A DNA stretch of 64,000 bases from Motacilla alba alba (taxonomy: Eukaryota; Chordata; Aves; Passeriformes; Motacillidae): contig NC_052027.1 of the NCBI RefSeq assembly GCF_015832195.1, positions 248,001 to 312,000 of the forward strand, written 5' to 3'. The position numbers were made by a program, and so were the translations under genes. Below the pieces are notes generated by a model that saw only the letters and a list, made by a program, of their open reading frames with translations, did no database searches and had not been told where the DNA came from. Numbering within the stretch: position 1 is the first letter of the stretch; each line of letters opens with the position of its first letter. Shown in pieces: positions 34,035 to 46,680 of this stretch.

Positions 34035-37000
34035 GTTCATGGGACATGCTTGACGGCTCTCAAATCAGCAGTCACATAAGGCTGAATGCTCTGCTTCTGT
34101 TGTTAAGCATGGCTGGGTCTGTGATTACAGTGAAAATCAGTCATTTGTCTGATCTGGACCTTTCCTTTCTTCTCCTCAAAGTGGGGCTGGAGTCTACAAA
34201 GATTTGCTGACAAGCTCCTCCCTGCTTCATCCACTGCAGCTCTGCTGGGCACTCAGACCTGATCTCCTGCTGCTGCCTCTCCTGCTCCCACTCCTGTCGT
34301 GATGTCTTTGCTCACAGTTCTGGCTCTAGAGGCTTGGTGTCTCCTCTGGCTCCCAGAAAACGTGCTGTCCTGTTTGCTGGCTTGTCCCAGAAACAAAGGG
34401 GAAACCGTGCTGATCAAGGCTCCCCACGCACCAGCCTCAGCCCTGCTCTATTGGCGTGGTGTCCCCACCTACAGAGCTCACACACAAAGGAACTTTTTCT
34501 TGGATGCTTCCTAAGAGAAAAAGAAATTGAAAAATCATATGAAATATTTTGTTTCTTCGAGAACAGGACAGAGAGAACATAGCAACAGTGGCTACATTGA
34601 TAAATTCCCCATTTCCTGACACGGGCTGGGAAGGAGGGATCCCTGCAGTGGCAGGACTGCAGACTGATGGGGGCTGGAGGTGGCAGACAGGCCAGCTCAG
34701 CAGGCACATGGTAGTGCAAACAGAGCTGGCAGGCACAAGCTGCCTGTGGCTACGGGGCAAGATAAACCTTCAGATTTTCAGCCTGAAGGTGTTCCCTCCT
34801 ATTAGCAAAATGCCTGTCATCCTTGTCCCACATCCCCCTCCGTGAAACTGCCAAGAGCTGCACCTCTGTCCAGGTGTTACCTACATTGTTAATTACTGGG
34901 GGCAAGGTGTGGCCCCATCTGAAAATGGGAAAGCTGTGGAGTGAGGGCTGTGGGGCCAGGGCACAAGTGTGAGTTGGGAATTGCAGGGAACTGGCTGGGA
35001 AAGGGCTTTTAGTTGAGCTGCTGAAATCCTTCCCCCTCTCCACATCAACAGAATGAAACTGGGGGTTCTGTGGGAACTGCTGATGGAACCCCGTACAGGA
35101 ATTCAAGGAATGTAAAAGGTGAGAGAGCCGGCGCGTCCCGTGTGACCCCAAAGCAGTCCGGTGCCTGTGTCGGGAAGCTCAGCCCCGCAGAGGGCCCGGG
35201 GCCGGTGTGCGGGGCACGGGCGGCTCACGCAGCGCGGCAGCGGCGGAGCCATTCCTGCCGCGGGTGTTCCTAGGGAGCCCGGAGCCAGCTGCTGTGGAGG
35301 GCTGAGACACGGGGGCAGCCTCGGCTTTTCCTCTCTGCCGGCTGATGAGCACCAAGTGTGTGCAAAGCAGCCGTGAAGCTGGCCTTGCCGGGACCCCCTG
35401 CCTGATACGGAAACACGCTCAAGGCACGGTCTGTAGGTCAAGATAATCGCCCTTGCTAGGCTAACCTAAACGTGCTTTACACACGGATGTACCCGTGAGC
35501 AGCTGCGATAATGGCAGTGGAGTAGACACATTGCTATTATCTGGGTTACAAAGGGCTTGTATTTAATTATGCTCAATTTTCTTTCCCTGACGCTGAATTC
35601 CTGCTCTGGTGCAGGGCTCGCCAGTGCCCACAGCCCCAAAGCAGAAGCAGGCAGCAAGGCAACAGGTGCCTGCACCCCACAGCCCTGCCCAGATGCCCCC
35701 CTGGAGTGGCTGGAGCAGAGTCATCGCAGGCATCAAGCCCAAGCTCAGTACAGAGGTGCTGAAGGACTCCTCACATGACAGACAGCTTCCCGGGGACAGG
35801 GGGTGGGCGAGGCTCCTCCGAGATGGCTTGGCTCACACTTCATGCTGGTTTGATTGTGGCTGTGGCACCTGGCAGAGATGATCCACACTGCTGCCTTCTA
35901 TTTTTAGGATTCCCCTTGGAGCATGTGCATGGAGTATCTGCTGTCCCTGCAGATCTTATCAGGGCAATGCTGAGTCTCAGCTGCTGGTAGACCACTGCCT
36001 CCCTCTCAGATGAAGGCATTGAGGAAGGTCACAGGCCCAGAGACAGCCAAGACCAGCCAGGACTGTAATGATCCTCCTGGCTACACCACTCAGACCAGAG
36101 GCGTCACACTGGGGTTTCCCCTTGCTGAGGCATCTCCCTGCACTGAGACCGGGGGCAGAGTGGGACGAGGTCAGTCCAGGGTACCCCTGCGAAGTCAGGG
36201 AGCCAGCAGCCCTGCTGTGTCAGCCACCAGCAGCTCAGAGAGCCGCTGCAGGAGTGGGGTGGATAGTGCTGGTGCCCCAGGTGCCTCCCCACAGTGACAC
36301 CAGCCCACATCCAGGCTGCAGGCAAAGACTGAGCATCAGGAAACTTCTGATGGCCAGTGGGGGCCCTAAGACTCGCTGCTGGCTCCACTGGCAGCAGCAC
36401 TTCAAGGCCCCACTGGACGAGCTCCCGTTTCTCCCAGAGGTGGGAGGTCTGGTGCAGGTTTTGGGAAGAGAGGGGGGGCAGAACAGAGCAGGAACTGACT
36501 GGGCTTTTCTTGCTGTGCTTCCTGTGGCCATCTCTCCTGTGAGACTAGACCACGGTTTTTAAGGGTGCTGGTTTTGCTTCTCTGTTAGCCTGCTCCAGCC
36601 CTGACTCACTTCCTTTCCCACTGCTGTGCCATTGGGAATGCTGAAGGATGTCCTTCTGTTCCCATCCTGGCGGCTGGCAAAGCAGGGACTGCTGTACTTG
36701 GTTAGCTCTGTTTCCTTCAGCACCAGCAGTGTCAGTAACTTGTCAGTCACCGACACAGGCTGAGGTTCAGGCTCCCCTAATCGCTGTTCCCCCCATGGCC
36801 TCCTGAGCAGCAGTGAGCCAACACTAATCAGTGATTGAGTTTGTGTTGTTTATTGTTGGCTTTCAGCTTGTGGGCTCTTGCCCAGGTTTGGTTTGGTTTT
36901 TTTTTCTGGAGCATCTGGAACCCCAGGGAATTTCTGACCGTGCAGGTAGTTGTCACAACATCCAGATTGTGACAACCCATCCCTGTCCTTTCAGGGGAGG

Positions 37001-39780
37001 TTCTGTGAAGGGCTGAAGATTTTCATCAAGTTTCTAACACAGGCTTGGAACTCTGGCTAAGAATGTGTTAATTAATACTCAGGGATCCTGCCAAGCAGCC
37101 TGGGAGGCCAGTCCTCCTCCAGCCAGGCATGGGGAGGTGAAATGACAAGGTCTCTGATGGTATTGCCTAGGGTCTCTTGTGAGGTGGGAGAGATGTTGGA
37201 GCACCTGCCATCCTCCAGTGCATCCCCTCTGTCCTGTGAGGGGCAGATCAGTTTTTGTCATGGTCAGAAAAAAAAAAAAAATCACAAAGCCTGGTTGCTC
37301 TTCCACCTTGAATTACTATCAGCTTTGACAAGCTTTGTCTCTTGGCTCCCAGGATACTGCCAGCTGAATCTAATGCTGTTGAATTGATAATATATCTAAT
37401 CTGACTTTCTTGAAAATGCCCAGTATATGAGAGCTTCTGTTTTCCTACTTGAACCATCTTCCCTCGTTGCCTTCTTTCTCTTTCCCAGCTGGGGCCAATC
37501 TGTCCGGGAAACAGTCCAATTTATTTCCATCTGATGGGAGCGGATCCCAGCTCCATTCCTTCCGTCTACTTCAGAGTTGAAATCAGCCTAGGTCATTATT
37601 TTGAAATCCCTCATTTTCCTGCTCTGCATTTTTGCTGCAGCTTTTCTCCCTCATCGGAGGCATCAGTGGAAACACCTCCAAATATTTCTTTCTGAGGGGT
37701 TTTCCCAGAGCAGCCATCACGCAGTCAGCATGACCTGCATGACTGAGGTCCAGACAAGGTATTCCCCACAGTTTGGACCTTCCTGTGGTCTGACCACAGA
37801 AAAATCAGTATCCCACGTTGGATAAAACTTAAACTAGCAGGTCTGGCCAGGCCTCAGTCTTTCCACAATCATTCCCTGAGGGTCAAGGCACACAGCACTT
37901 TCTATCCTGTGGCACTCGTGGCTGCTGTCACCATGTGGGACAGCCAGGTCTCTGTTACTCAGCAGCATGTCGTTAATGGACCTGTCTGCTTTTGCTCCTG
38001 AGGGGCTCCCCTGGTTGGGCCCTGGGCCTGGCGCGTTGGCTCTGCCAGTGTGGGGCCACCAGTGCTGCTCCCCCTGCTCGTGTGGGGAGGATTCGCTGTT
38101 CTGCTCCACTGCCCTCCTCCACTTGCCGTGGTGCCTACCTGCGGCTGCAGTGGCACCTCTGAAATGGGCCCTGAGCTGCTTCTAACTTTATTCTGGTGAC
38201 AAGAGAATCACAGCTGAATTGTCCAGTTTATGGATCTCTGAGTAAATTAACTGTGATTAATAAGCCGCTGCCAGAATGAACCACCCTGCAGGCTTATCTG
38301 TATAATCCCTGTTTGTGTGTTTAAAGAGTGACAGGAGTGCCAAAAAAAAATCCAGACAAAAAGATAAAGGCTGAAGATGCAGGATGGTGTCTTGAAAATT
38401 TAATTTAGCAGAGAAAATATCCCTTCTAAAACCACTTTATTAACTGCTGTCAAGTGACAGCCATTTGGCCTTCACGAGCTGTGGATGAATTCAGCCCAGT
38501 TGGGTCAGACTGCTCTGGAGTGTGGCGTGTGCCACGACCCAGGCCCTTCCCTGGGCTCTGGGTGCATAAAATCTGCATGATTGCTCTGCAATGGGGCTTG
38601 TCAGCAGGGACTGCAGCTGGGTTATGAATCACTTTAATTTGTCATGTGAGCTGGTTTCACACCAGCATGTCTGGAGGGAAAATGCTGGAAAACTGGGGGA
38701 GGGAGGAGAGGGGGAATGTTGGATGCTACCCTCCTCTTCTACCCCCCCCTCCCCAGGTTCTTGATGGAAATTATTTTCCCTCTCCACCAGCTCATGACTT
38801 GTCCTAAATTAATAAGAGGGAGAGAAGTGGCCAATATAAAATGTGTTTGGTTTTCACTTCTGAGTCTAAGGTGGCCACAAGTCATAGTCTGCAATGATGG
38901 GGGGTGTTATCAGTCACACAATCTGACATTTTGCCAAAAGGTCTCTTTTGTCTCTTCTCTGAAGTGTGAAAGCAAGGGATGCTGTTTCTGGTGTTCTGTA
39001 AAGAAAAATGTGAGTTGCAGAGCCTTAAGGAGCCCATTAGATGAAGGAAAACAAAGAAGGAAAGAAAAGTCAAGACCTCTTTCCTCAGATAATTACACAA
39101 ATACTGGACCTCTAGGGACACTTAATGGAAAACATTTTAGGAAGCACCTGAAAATCTGCCATGGAAATTTCCCATCCTGGCCCTCCCATTGTCTCCTGCA
39201 TCCTTTATTGGGGTAATCCTGAGAAAAATCAAAGACTCAGATAATAATTTGATTTTTTCTTTATTTTGTATTTCCTTATTCAGTTGCTGTAAAGGACAAT
39301 AAAATGAAATTACCCACTCCGGACTGAGTTCCCTCAACACTTAGGTAAAGTACAGAATTATACAAAACATGTAGATTCCTGCTGCATGTTATCCTAAGCA
39401 GCAAAAGCATAAACCAAACATAAGCCCCTCTATGGAGACAAATTATTCACCCACCAAAAGAATTACTCACTGTGGGTAAGTAAGCTTTTACAAGGTTGAT
39501 TTTTAGGCATGCAGATGAATGTTACAGCTGGTAAGAATTCATTAGTCAATGAATCTGCAGCAAAGGAAAAGATAAGGAGACAGACATTTGTTTTTTTCCT
39601 AAGTGGAAAGGGTTCCACATTATGATGCTGGAAAATGAATGCCCTGGTCTCTTCCTCTCTCAGATCAGAAAAGTGTTTGGTTGTCTGTTTTAGCTTTAAG
39701 CTCACAATAAGATCTCCTGAAATTAAAGAATTAGTTGTTTTCTTCAATGGAGTGGTACCCTTAGACATCCTGGGGGACAG
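34035..39780. other. Intergenic, no gene recognised
   Basis: No recognisable exon, RNA gene or transposon. It includes a small CpG-rich patch at about 35125-35280 (GCCGGCGCGTCCCGTG onward) without a definable first exon. It also has an AT-rich motif-dense stretch at about 38195-38340 containing GTAAATTAACTGTGATTAAT. A 166-codon frame at 38716-39216 resembles nothing known and is within chance expectation. Confidence 0.6.
35125..35280. promoter_or_regulatory. Small CpG-rich patch
   Basis: About 150 bases with frequent CpG (GGCGCGTCCCG, GGGCACGGGCGGCTCACGCA, GCGCGGCAGCGGCGG) stand out from the flanks. It is shorter than a usual CpG island and no exon is attached. A regulatory role is only a possibility. 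Confidence 0.3.
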
Positions 39781-40275
39781 CTGCTTCCTGGGGAGGGGCA
39801 GCGAGAGCGAAGGTGCAATGCCAGCGCCTTTTTCCAGCGCTCCCCCTCCGCAGGCTGCCTCTCCTCTCCAGGCGTGCCCAGAGCCAGGCGCCTGTGTGGC
39901 CGCTGAACAGCCTGGTTGGTGGCTCTGGGGGCACCTGGCAACATCAGGCTGAGAAACGAGCTGCGTCTCGTCCCGGCCATGCAGCCAGCCGCCCTCCGCT
40001 CTGGCCAGCAAAGTGTTAATCTGCCTTGCAGCGGGCAGCCCCTCACAGCAGCGGGCTGCAGTCCTGGTAAACAGCATATGCGAGGGCGAGCTGGTGGAGC
40101 TGCCATACAGACTTTTGCTCCTTCCAGGTTCTGGCTCCCCCGCACGCAGAGCCGCTGCCGGGGCGAGCAGAGCCCCGCTCCCGGCGCCGCAGCGCCCCGA
40201 GCCGCGCCGGGGCTCCGCAGCGCAGCGCGCCTCTCCGAGCTGCTGGGCTCGCCTGCCCGGGGCAGCTGGCTTTTG
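39781..40275. promoter_or_regulatory. Intergenic CpG island, densest at 40135-40262
   Basis: CpG frequency rises across this stretch and peaks in the run from CCCCGCACGCAGAGCCGC to GCGCGCCTCTCCGAGC. Open frames exist on both strands (for example 39744-40415 on the minus strand) but resemble no known protein and probably reflect the GC content. It could be the promoter of an unannotated long non-coding RNA. A long T-rich tract follows about 200 bases later. Confidence 0.45.
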
Positions 40276-40465
40276 ACATGCCATACGCGTCTACTGCTGC
40301 CCCAAGGACCAACTGCCTCGGTTTCTTCGTGTTTCCTGAATCCATTCACTCTTCTGTTGGCTTCTCTGACGCTTCCCTCCCTCCTTCCTCCAAAGACTGT
40401 GTGGAGGATGCACACATGAAAGGAAGGAAGAGTTGGCCTCTTAGGGAGGAAGTAGACATTGGTGC

Positions 40466-40504
40466 TTTTTTCTTTTTTTTTTTTTTTTTTTTTCTTTTTT
40501 TTTT
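40466..40504. repeat. Poly-T tract with two C interruptions
   Basis: Thirty-nine bases consist of T apart from two C residues. No retroposon body, target-site duplication or polyadenylation hexamer was recognised beside it, so it may be either a simple repeat or the tail of a decayed minus-strand insertion. Confidence 0.9.
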
Positions 40505-43500
40505 GTCCAATTCTGGAACAAAAAAGCTCCAGCCAGGAGCTGGTCTGATTAGGTCTTAGGATGAAACAGATGCAGAGTTTCCTGTGACAAGTGAAGTGAT
40601 ACAGGGAAACTGATGAATTTTTACATGCTGTTGTTCCCCATCTCTTGCATGGGATCAGAGCTGTTAGATCTGTTGCTGATTAAGTGTGAGACCCAGCACA
40701 ATAACAAAAGTGTTGGCTACCAGTTTCTTAATGGTCATTCTGGAGCTGGAGTGTAATATTCTTTTGAAATAAAGACCACAAACAGGGTCTTCCCATTTTT
40801 AAACAGCCCCACTTCTTTCTATCTTAAAAGGAGTGAAAGGAGAACAGATTTGTTAATAGTTCTAGAGCTGGAGCAGAGGTGCATTTACATTCCAAAACTT
40901 GCATTAATGCCCAGCTGCAAGAGTTTCCAAGCAGGGTGAAAGCCAGCAAGTCAAAGGAGTTGGACAATTACACTCATTTGTCTGCCTTGTTGGCATTGAA
41001 GTAATTCAGGCAAGGCCAACTGTGTCACTGGGATTCTCTGAGGTATAATTTAGGCATGAGATGTTTACAATCAACTCTCATTTGCATCAACTGCGAGGAA
41101 AACACAGAATTTATTGGTTATTTCAACTGGTGGGTTAACTACTAGTTTAACCACTAATATTTATTCAACCTTCTGCATCTGAACAGCCCCATGGCCAGAT
41201 CCTGCACTTTAGCTGCCACGCTTGCTCTGCAAGTTTCCTGCAAGTGAGAGAGGAGCAAGGCCAGGACCTACTACTGTGGTTCAAGTTTTGCAAAGCAGGA
41301 TTGGTGCCTGACTCATGTGGGTGTCTGACTGAGAGCCCCAGAACAGTCAGAGGTGTTGGGAACCATATGCACACCCTTTTTCAGTCCCAGGAACAAGCTA
41401 GAACAAAGCAGTTTGCCATGGGCCATGATCTGTGTGCCTGCCAGTGGTGGTTACAGAACTGCTTAGCAAAGAGCTTGATAAAATCAGTGGGGTCGTTTGT
41501 GAGCTAGGAAGTGCCTCCACGTGTGCCAGGATCTTGGAGACTGCCCCCAGACTGCTTTGTTAGTGCTGCACAAGGGAGTCTAAACACTGCTAAGCAAGGC
41601 TGCAATGAGCAAGGTTTGATTGACGGATTTGATTTAAACTGGAAGTAAATTTTGCTGGGTTTTTTTAATCCTGGGCTTAAAAGACATCACTTAGAAGAGG
41701 AACATTGACAGAGAGCACCAAGAGGGAGATGAGAAGATTAGGAGGTCAGATTCCTGGTGACAGAAATTTCTGTAGGCTGTGTGGCTCTGGCCATCTTGGG
41801 CACCTCTGCATGGGTGGCAGGGGAGAGGCTAATGACTGCTGGCTGTGATGGTTCTGGTGCTGTTCATACCTGTTCTCCAGCAACTGGCCCAAGCCTTTCA
41901 GCTAATTCCTGTGTGCCAGTGGCTCTCTCTTTGTGAACGAATCTTTGGTATTTGGCTGCCTGGCCTGAAAGGCCTATTCTTAGGGAGGAGAAAGATCGCA
42001 AATTTGATCCTTAAGGCACTTAGTGAAATGCGTGTTTTCCCACTGTGACCCCTGACAGATTCTTGGCCATCTCCCCTGGCTGGCATTTACCAGGGGAAGT
42101 TAAACAGCCCTGGGCTGGGGCTGACCCCCAGAGTGGGAGAGAGACTGACCCTGGTCCTGCCCTGGCTGGAGGTCATGGTGGTGACTGCAGGAGCTGGGGA
42201 TCCCAGGCTTGGGTCTTGGAGGAGACAAAAGCTGACAGAGCCCAATCTGACCTGAGGGTGTATCACGGGATTTGCCTCCTTCCAGCTTTCGGTGAACAAA
42301 TCCTGCCAATCCACACCTCAGCTGGAGAGGCAGAGGAGCTCAGCAGCCAGGCTGTCACCTGCAGTGCAGCACCTGCAGCTCATCAGTCCTTGTTGCTGAC
42401 TAGAACTCATCACTGCTCTCCAGACAAACACCACGAAGCAAAGGGTTGCTGCCATTGCCCAGCCTTTGCAGGGCTCCTGGGCCATTTCATCCACTGGAGA
42501 TATCATTCTGCACCCTGTGTGAGCACACTCACTTGCACACAGCTCAGTAGGATTGCAGAGTGATTTGTATGAGTCCTTCTACCCCTTGTGGAGCAGAGTA
42601 GGCTGAGAAAAGGGACACCAGGGACACCCACGACTCCTGAAACACACTGCACAGCTGTGTACAGTGTAATACATAGCTGTGGAAGAGCACAAGCACCACC
42701 GCTTGGACAGACGGAACAGCTGAGCTGGCATTCAAGTGATAAAAGTACCCCAGCCTCTAACTGTATGGTGTTTATATTTTAAAACAGTGTTAAAAGGTCA
42801 TTTTTACTACTTAGGTAGTTTGATTGTCTTTTCCACTCTCTTCAGGCATATCAGCTGAGGTTGCTTTGTCTCCCTTTGCTTTACCACTACTTCTGCTTAA
42901 TTTCAGGGTCGCATTCACTGGTGGGTAAACTATTTTGGGTGCCCATTCCACTGGGATATCTGGATAAAAAACTGGTTTCAAGTGTATAAGGATTCATGTG
43001 ACTGTTTCCATCAGCACTCTTATAACATGATGAATTTTACATACTTGAATTTGTGATGAATTCAAACACAAATACATATCTGTGCACAGAAACGTGGATT
43101 GTGCAGGGACTGTATCTTTGCAAGGTGAACTGGAACTGTCTGAGAACTCTCCTTCTGTGCTAAAAATTCAAAATGCAACCAAGTCCAGCATGGGGCTTGC
43201 CAACATTTTAAATGTGTATGTAGGCACAGGTAGTTTGTATACATGTGTATGTGAGACTTTTGACTCATCTCTAAGATTAATAAATGTGTTTCCTGTATGT
43301 AAGCATGGTATATCTTTTAAAGTGACATGAAATGTTAACCAAAATGCTTAGGATTGTATTAAGCTATGCAAAACAAACAATAAATTTACAATTAACCACA
43401 TTTAACCCTTTCACTTCAAAGCACAAAATGAACATCAACACTGAAGGCTCAATAAGCTCAGTGAGCATGGGAGAGAATAACACTGAAGCCACTGAGGTAA

Positions 43501-44000
43501 GTCAAATTGGTTGGAATTAACAAGGGTACTATGAGCTGTAATAATATATTTACAGGCTGATGATTATGCTGTGGGAAGGAAGGGGATTAAATTCCTGTTT
43601 AGTTTAGGCTGCATTTTAATGCAGCCTGTTCTTCAGTAGTACACAGTTAAAAAATGTAGTCTGTCAAATCCCACTGACATGTTTTGGCAATAGATATATC
43701 CTCTAATTGAAAGCAATTGTTGTGTTGTAAGCTTTCCCCTTTTCCCATTTGTTTTGGTTAACGAGTAGTGGTGGCCTGTCTACTTAAACACGTATTGAGC
43801 AACTGCTCACGGGGAAGTTAGCATATTGCAGAGCATGCAGCACGATCCTGCCTGACTTCACAAGGAAAACTTCCTCCAGGCTTTGGTGGAGAATGTTTGA
43901 ACAAAGCTGGTAGGATCAGCCTCGCTGGTTGCTGTTGCAGGGCTTTGCTGCATGGGTCTGCTGGGGCTTCCGTGTGTGAAGCCTGGGGTAGGAGTCAGGC

Positions 44001-44024
44001 TCCCTCCCTCCCTCCCTCCCTCCC
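44001..44024. repeat. (TCCC)6 microsatellite
   Basis: Six perfect tandem TCCC units. The purine-rich complement GGGA could form G-quadruplex or triplex structures, but no function is evident. Confidence 0.95.
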
Positions 44025-46183
44025 AAGGCAGCCGAGCTTTGTTCTGAGCAATCGGCATTGGCCTCTGCTGGGATTCCCATGAAGGGATGCTCTGCTTTAT
44101 GTTGAGTTTGCCTCCTTTGCGGGGAGCCAAGTCCTGCATCCTCCGTGGCTAGCAGGTAGTCAGGGCACGCACAGGTGAGACATGGATGGCTCCCGTTGTG
44201 CCATAACGCTGTGAGCAGTGCCCTGCAGCTCTGGGGGGCTTAACAAGCCCCTGCTCAGCCAGCCCAGGCAAAATGGTGTGAAAACCATTGCTACTCACAG
44301 AAACCCTCTGAGGCTGGCGCTAGCTGGAGCCAGGGCCCTACTCTGCCATGCCCACCTGCACCCATGCCTGCCTCTGATGCCCATGTTTACAAGAGACAGG
44401 TATGGATGAGAGACTGTCAGTGTAACTAGGGTGGAAGGGACTGCGCTTCACCTGGCCGCCACCTCAGCACAGGCTGAGCCTCCCATAGATCAGAACTGGA
44501 GCTGCACTTCAACTCATGAGCTACGTCTCCAGCCCTGACCAATATGAAGCTGGGGTGAGTGCTGAGTCCTCCCTAAGCCTCTAAGGAAAATAAAAGCAAC
44601 AGGTCACCAAGGAGGTCTGGGGAAAACTGGGAAACCTGCTATTCTTGCATCCAGTGAGGGTCCAAGTGGTGAAAGACCTTCTGTCCACCCACAGGTCAAA
44701 CCCAGCACAGGCTACCAAAGACACATCTTTATTGCCTTGTGATAAACCTCCCAGTCCAGAAAGTCCTGGCGTTATTGTGTGTGTGAACTTTCACCATCAC
44801 CAAATCTGTCATTAACCCAGAAAGAAACCTTTTTGTGCTCACAATCTCTGTCTGCACAGCTCCTCTCAGGAGGCAAATCCCTCATGGTGAACACGTCAGC
44901 TGGCTGCATGCTGCAGACAAGGTTATGACTGCATTACACATTCTGAGGAGAGCAAGGCTCTATATTACACTGGGAAAGGCTCATCTTTGAAAACAAAGAG
45001 GCTCAAGGAAGAAAAGGCTGGTTTGACTCAGAAAGTGGCTGAGGTCCCCATAAATCCCTCTCAGCCTTCCTCAGACAGGGCTGGAGGCCAGCAGCACGGT
45101 GGCAGCAGAGCGTGCTGTGTGCTCCTGCCGCTCCCGTCACAGCCGCAGCAGCGGAGCCCGGGACCACACCGGAGCGCGGGTTGAGATTGAAGGACGCTGG
45201 GGAAGTGACCTTGCCTTAGTCTTTCTGCTGAGCACCTAGCAGACTCCCAGTGTGCTAAATCGTTAGTAAAAACAGTAATGACAGTCTGGCCTCATCCATG
45301 AGCAGTTCCTGCAACACAGGTTAGTAACAATAAAATGGGGTCTCGGTCCACGCTTATCCAAAAATACGCCGAGGATTGCTAATCAGTCTATTTCCAAGCC
45401 CACTGCTATTTCTGAGTGCCCTGAAGTGCCTGAGGGAGCACTCGCTGATGTATCCAGCCTGATGATTCAGGAGACTAACAGCTGAGAGCATCAGGGCAGG
45501 GTAGCAGGCATGGCTGGAGAGAGTCTGGGAGTGTGGTGATCAGGGAACGGCTCTAATTCAGGCAACGCTTTCTCTGTGTCCAAGTGCTTCTTGGCTCCTC
45601 CTCATCTCGCCCTGTGTTTCCCTGGTAAATGGCTCTTTGTTCAGAAATGCTGCTCTGGGGACAGCCTTGTTCTGGCCATCTCTGGGCTGGGACAGTGGAG
45701 ACCAAGGGGACCGCTCCACTTTCTCCTACCTGTTACCTTCTTTTGTAGGATAACCCCCCATGGCCACTGGCAGGATGGGGAGAAGACAAGGACTGCACCC
45801 TTGCTCTGGTGCAATACAGCTATCCAGTGGCCATTTCCCACCAGTACAGGTTTCTGAGATGGAAAGCAAGTGGCTAAAGAGATTCAAAAATTGTCTGTAA
45901 GTGTTTGTGAATTCACCTTGTGCTCGACTGCCAACCTGCTCGCAATCATATAGGCCCAAATTGCACACAGGGGCAGGGAGGGAAGGAAATGAGAAAAAGG
46001 GGGACTGGCTGCCTGAGTCAGAGCAGAAGCACCTTCCGATCCACTGCACTGCCAGGGCTCTCCCACAGCAGCTCTGGGGTGGTAGCTCCTCTGCCAGGCT
46101 GCCCTGAAGGCGTTCTGTGGTGACTGACCCGGGCTTTTCTCTGCAGGGCCGTGTGGGGCAGAGGAGGGGCAGCATGTGGGGAA

Positions 46184-46228
46184 GGCAGCATGTGCTACCC
46201 AACCCCGTGTGGCAGCATGTGCTACCCA
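46184..46228. repeat. 18-bp direct repeat, 27 bp apart
   Basis: GGCAGCATGTGCTACCCA occurs at 46184-46201 and 46211-46228 without mismatch. A third partial copy (GGCAGCATGTG at about 46169-46179) suggests a short decayed tandem array. Confidence 0.85.
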
Positions 46229-46539
46229 GCCAGGCCTTCCCCACGCACTCAGTGTCAGACACCAAGGCATGGAGCACGTTGCTCTGCTCCCAGGTCCCTG
46301 GGGGTCCCTGTCACCCCAGGCATCGAGGTACCAGCGGTCCTGCATGCCTGCCCTGTGAGCCGCTCCTCTGCTCTGCCCTGCCCTGGGCTGCTGGTGCTGG
46401 GCCGAGAGCTGCCGAGGCAAACCTGGCCTCCTCTGGCTGCGAGGGTGGACGTCCTTCCCAGATCCACAGGGCACCCTATGGGCATTCACAGATAACCCCT
46501 GCTAAATAAACAGATGTTTATACTCTCTGTATTAAAGTG

Positions 46540-46680
46540 ATGAAATCCAGGGGCTTGACAGTGTTGAGTCAATATAACCTGAGTAATTGCATGAGTAACT
46601 CGTGTTTCCCCTTAAGGGAAAGTGTTCTTGTGTAAATATATTTATCAATAATTAAAGCAGTTTTGAGTTCCTGTGTGCAC
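46540..46680. promoter_or_regulatory. Candidate intergenic enhancer with AP-1 site
   Basis: A perfect AP-1 site TGAGTCA (46565-46571) is followed by two TGAGTAA variants, a TTCCCCTTAAGGGAA inverted repeat and an AT-rich TATTTATCAATAATTAAAG run. The density of motifs resembles a conserved element 2.8 kb upstream of PLXND1. Conservation could not be tested, so this is a suggestion only. Confidence 0.25.

Noticed and set aside
32879..34047. Long minus-strand Gly/Ala/Arg-rich frames (355 and 334 codons)
   Set aside because: They come from the minisatellite whose higher-order period is a multiple of three and which lacks stop triplets. There are no splice or promoter features specific to them.
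38716..39216. 166-codon plus-strand frame in the intergenic region
   Set aside because: No domain, signal peptide or family resemblance, and ordinary intergenic composition. A frame of this length is expected by chance in 64 kb on two strands.
39744..40415. 223-codon minus-strand frame over the 40-kb CpG island
   Set aside because: No recognisable domain and no conserved splice structure. It is consistent with high GC content.
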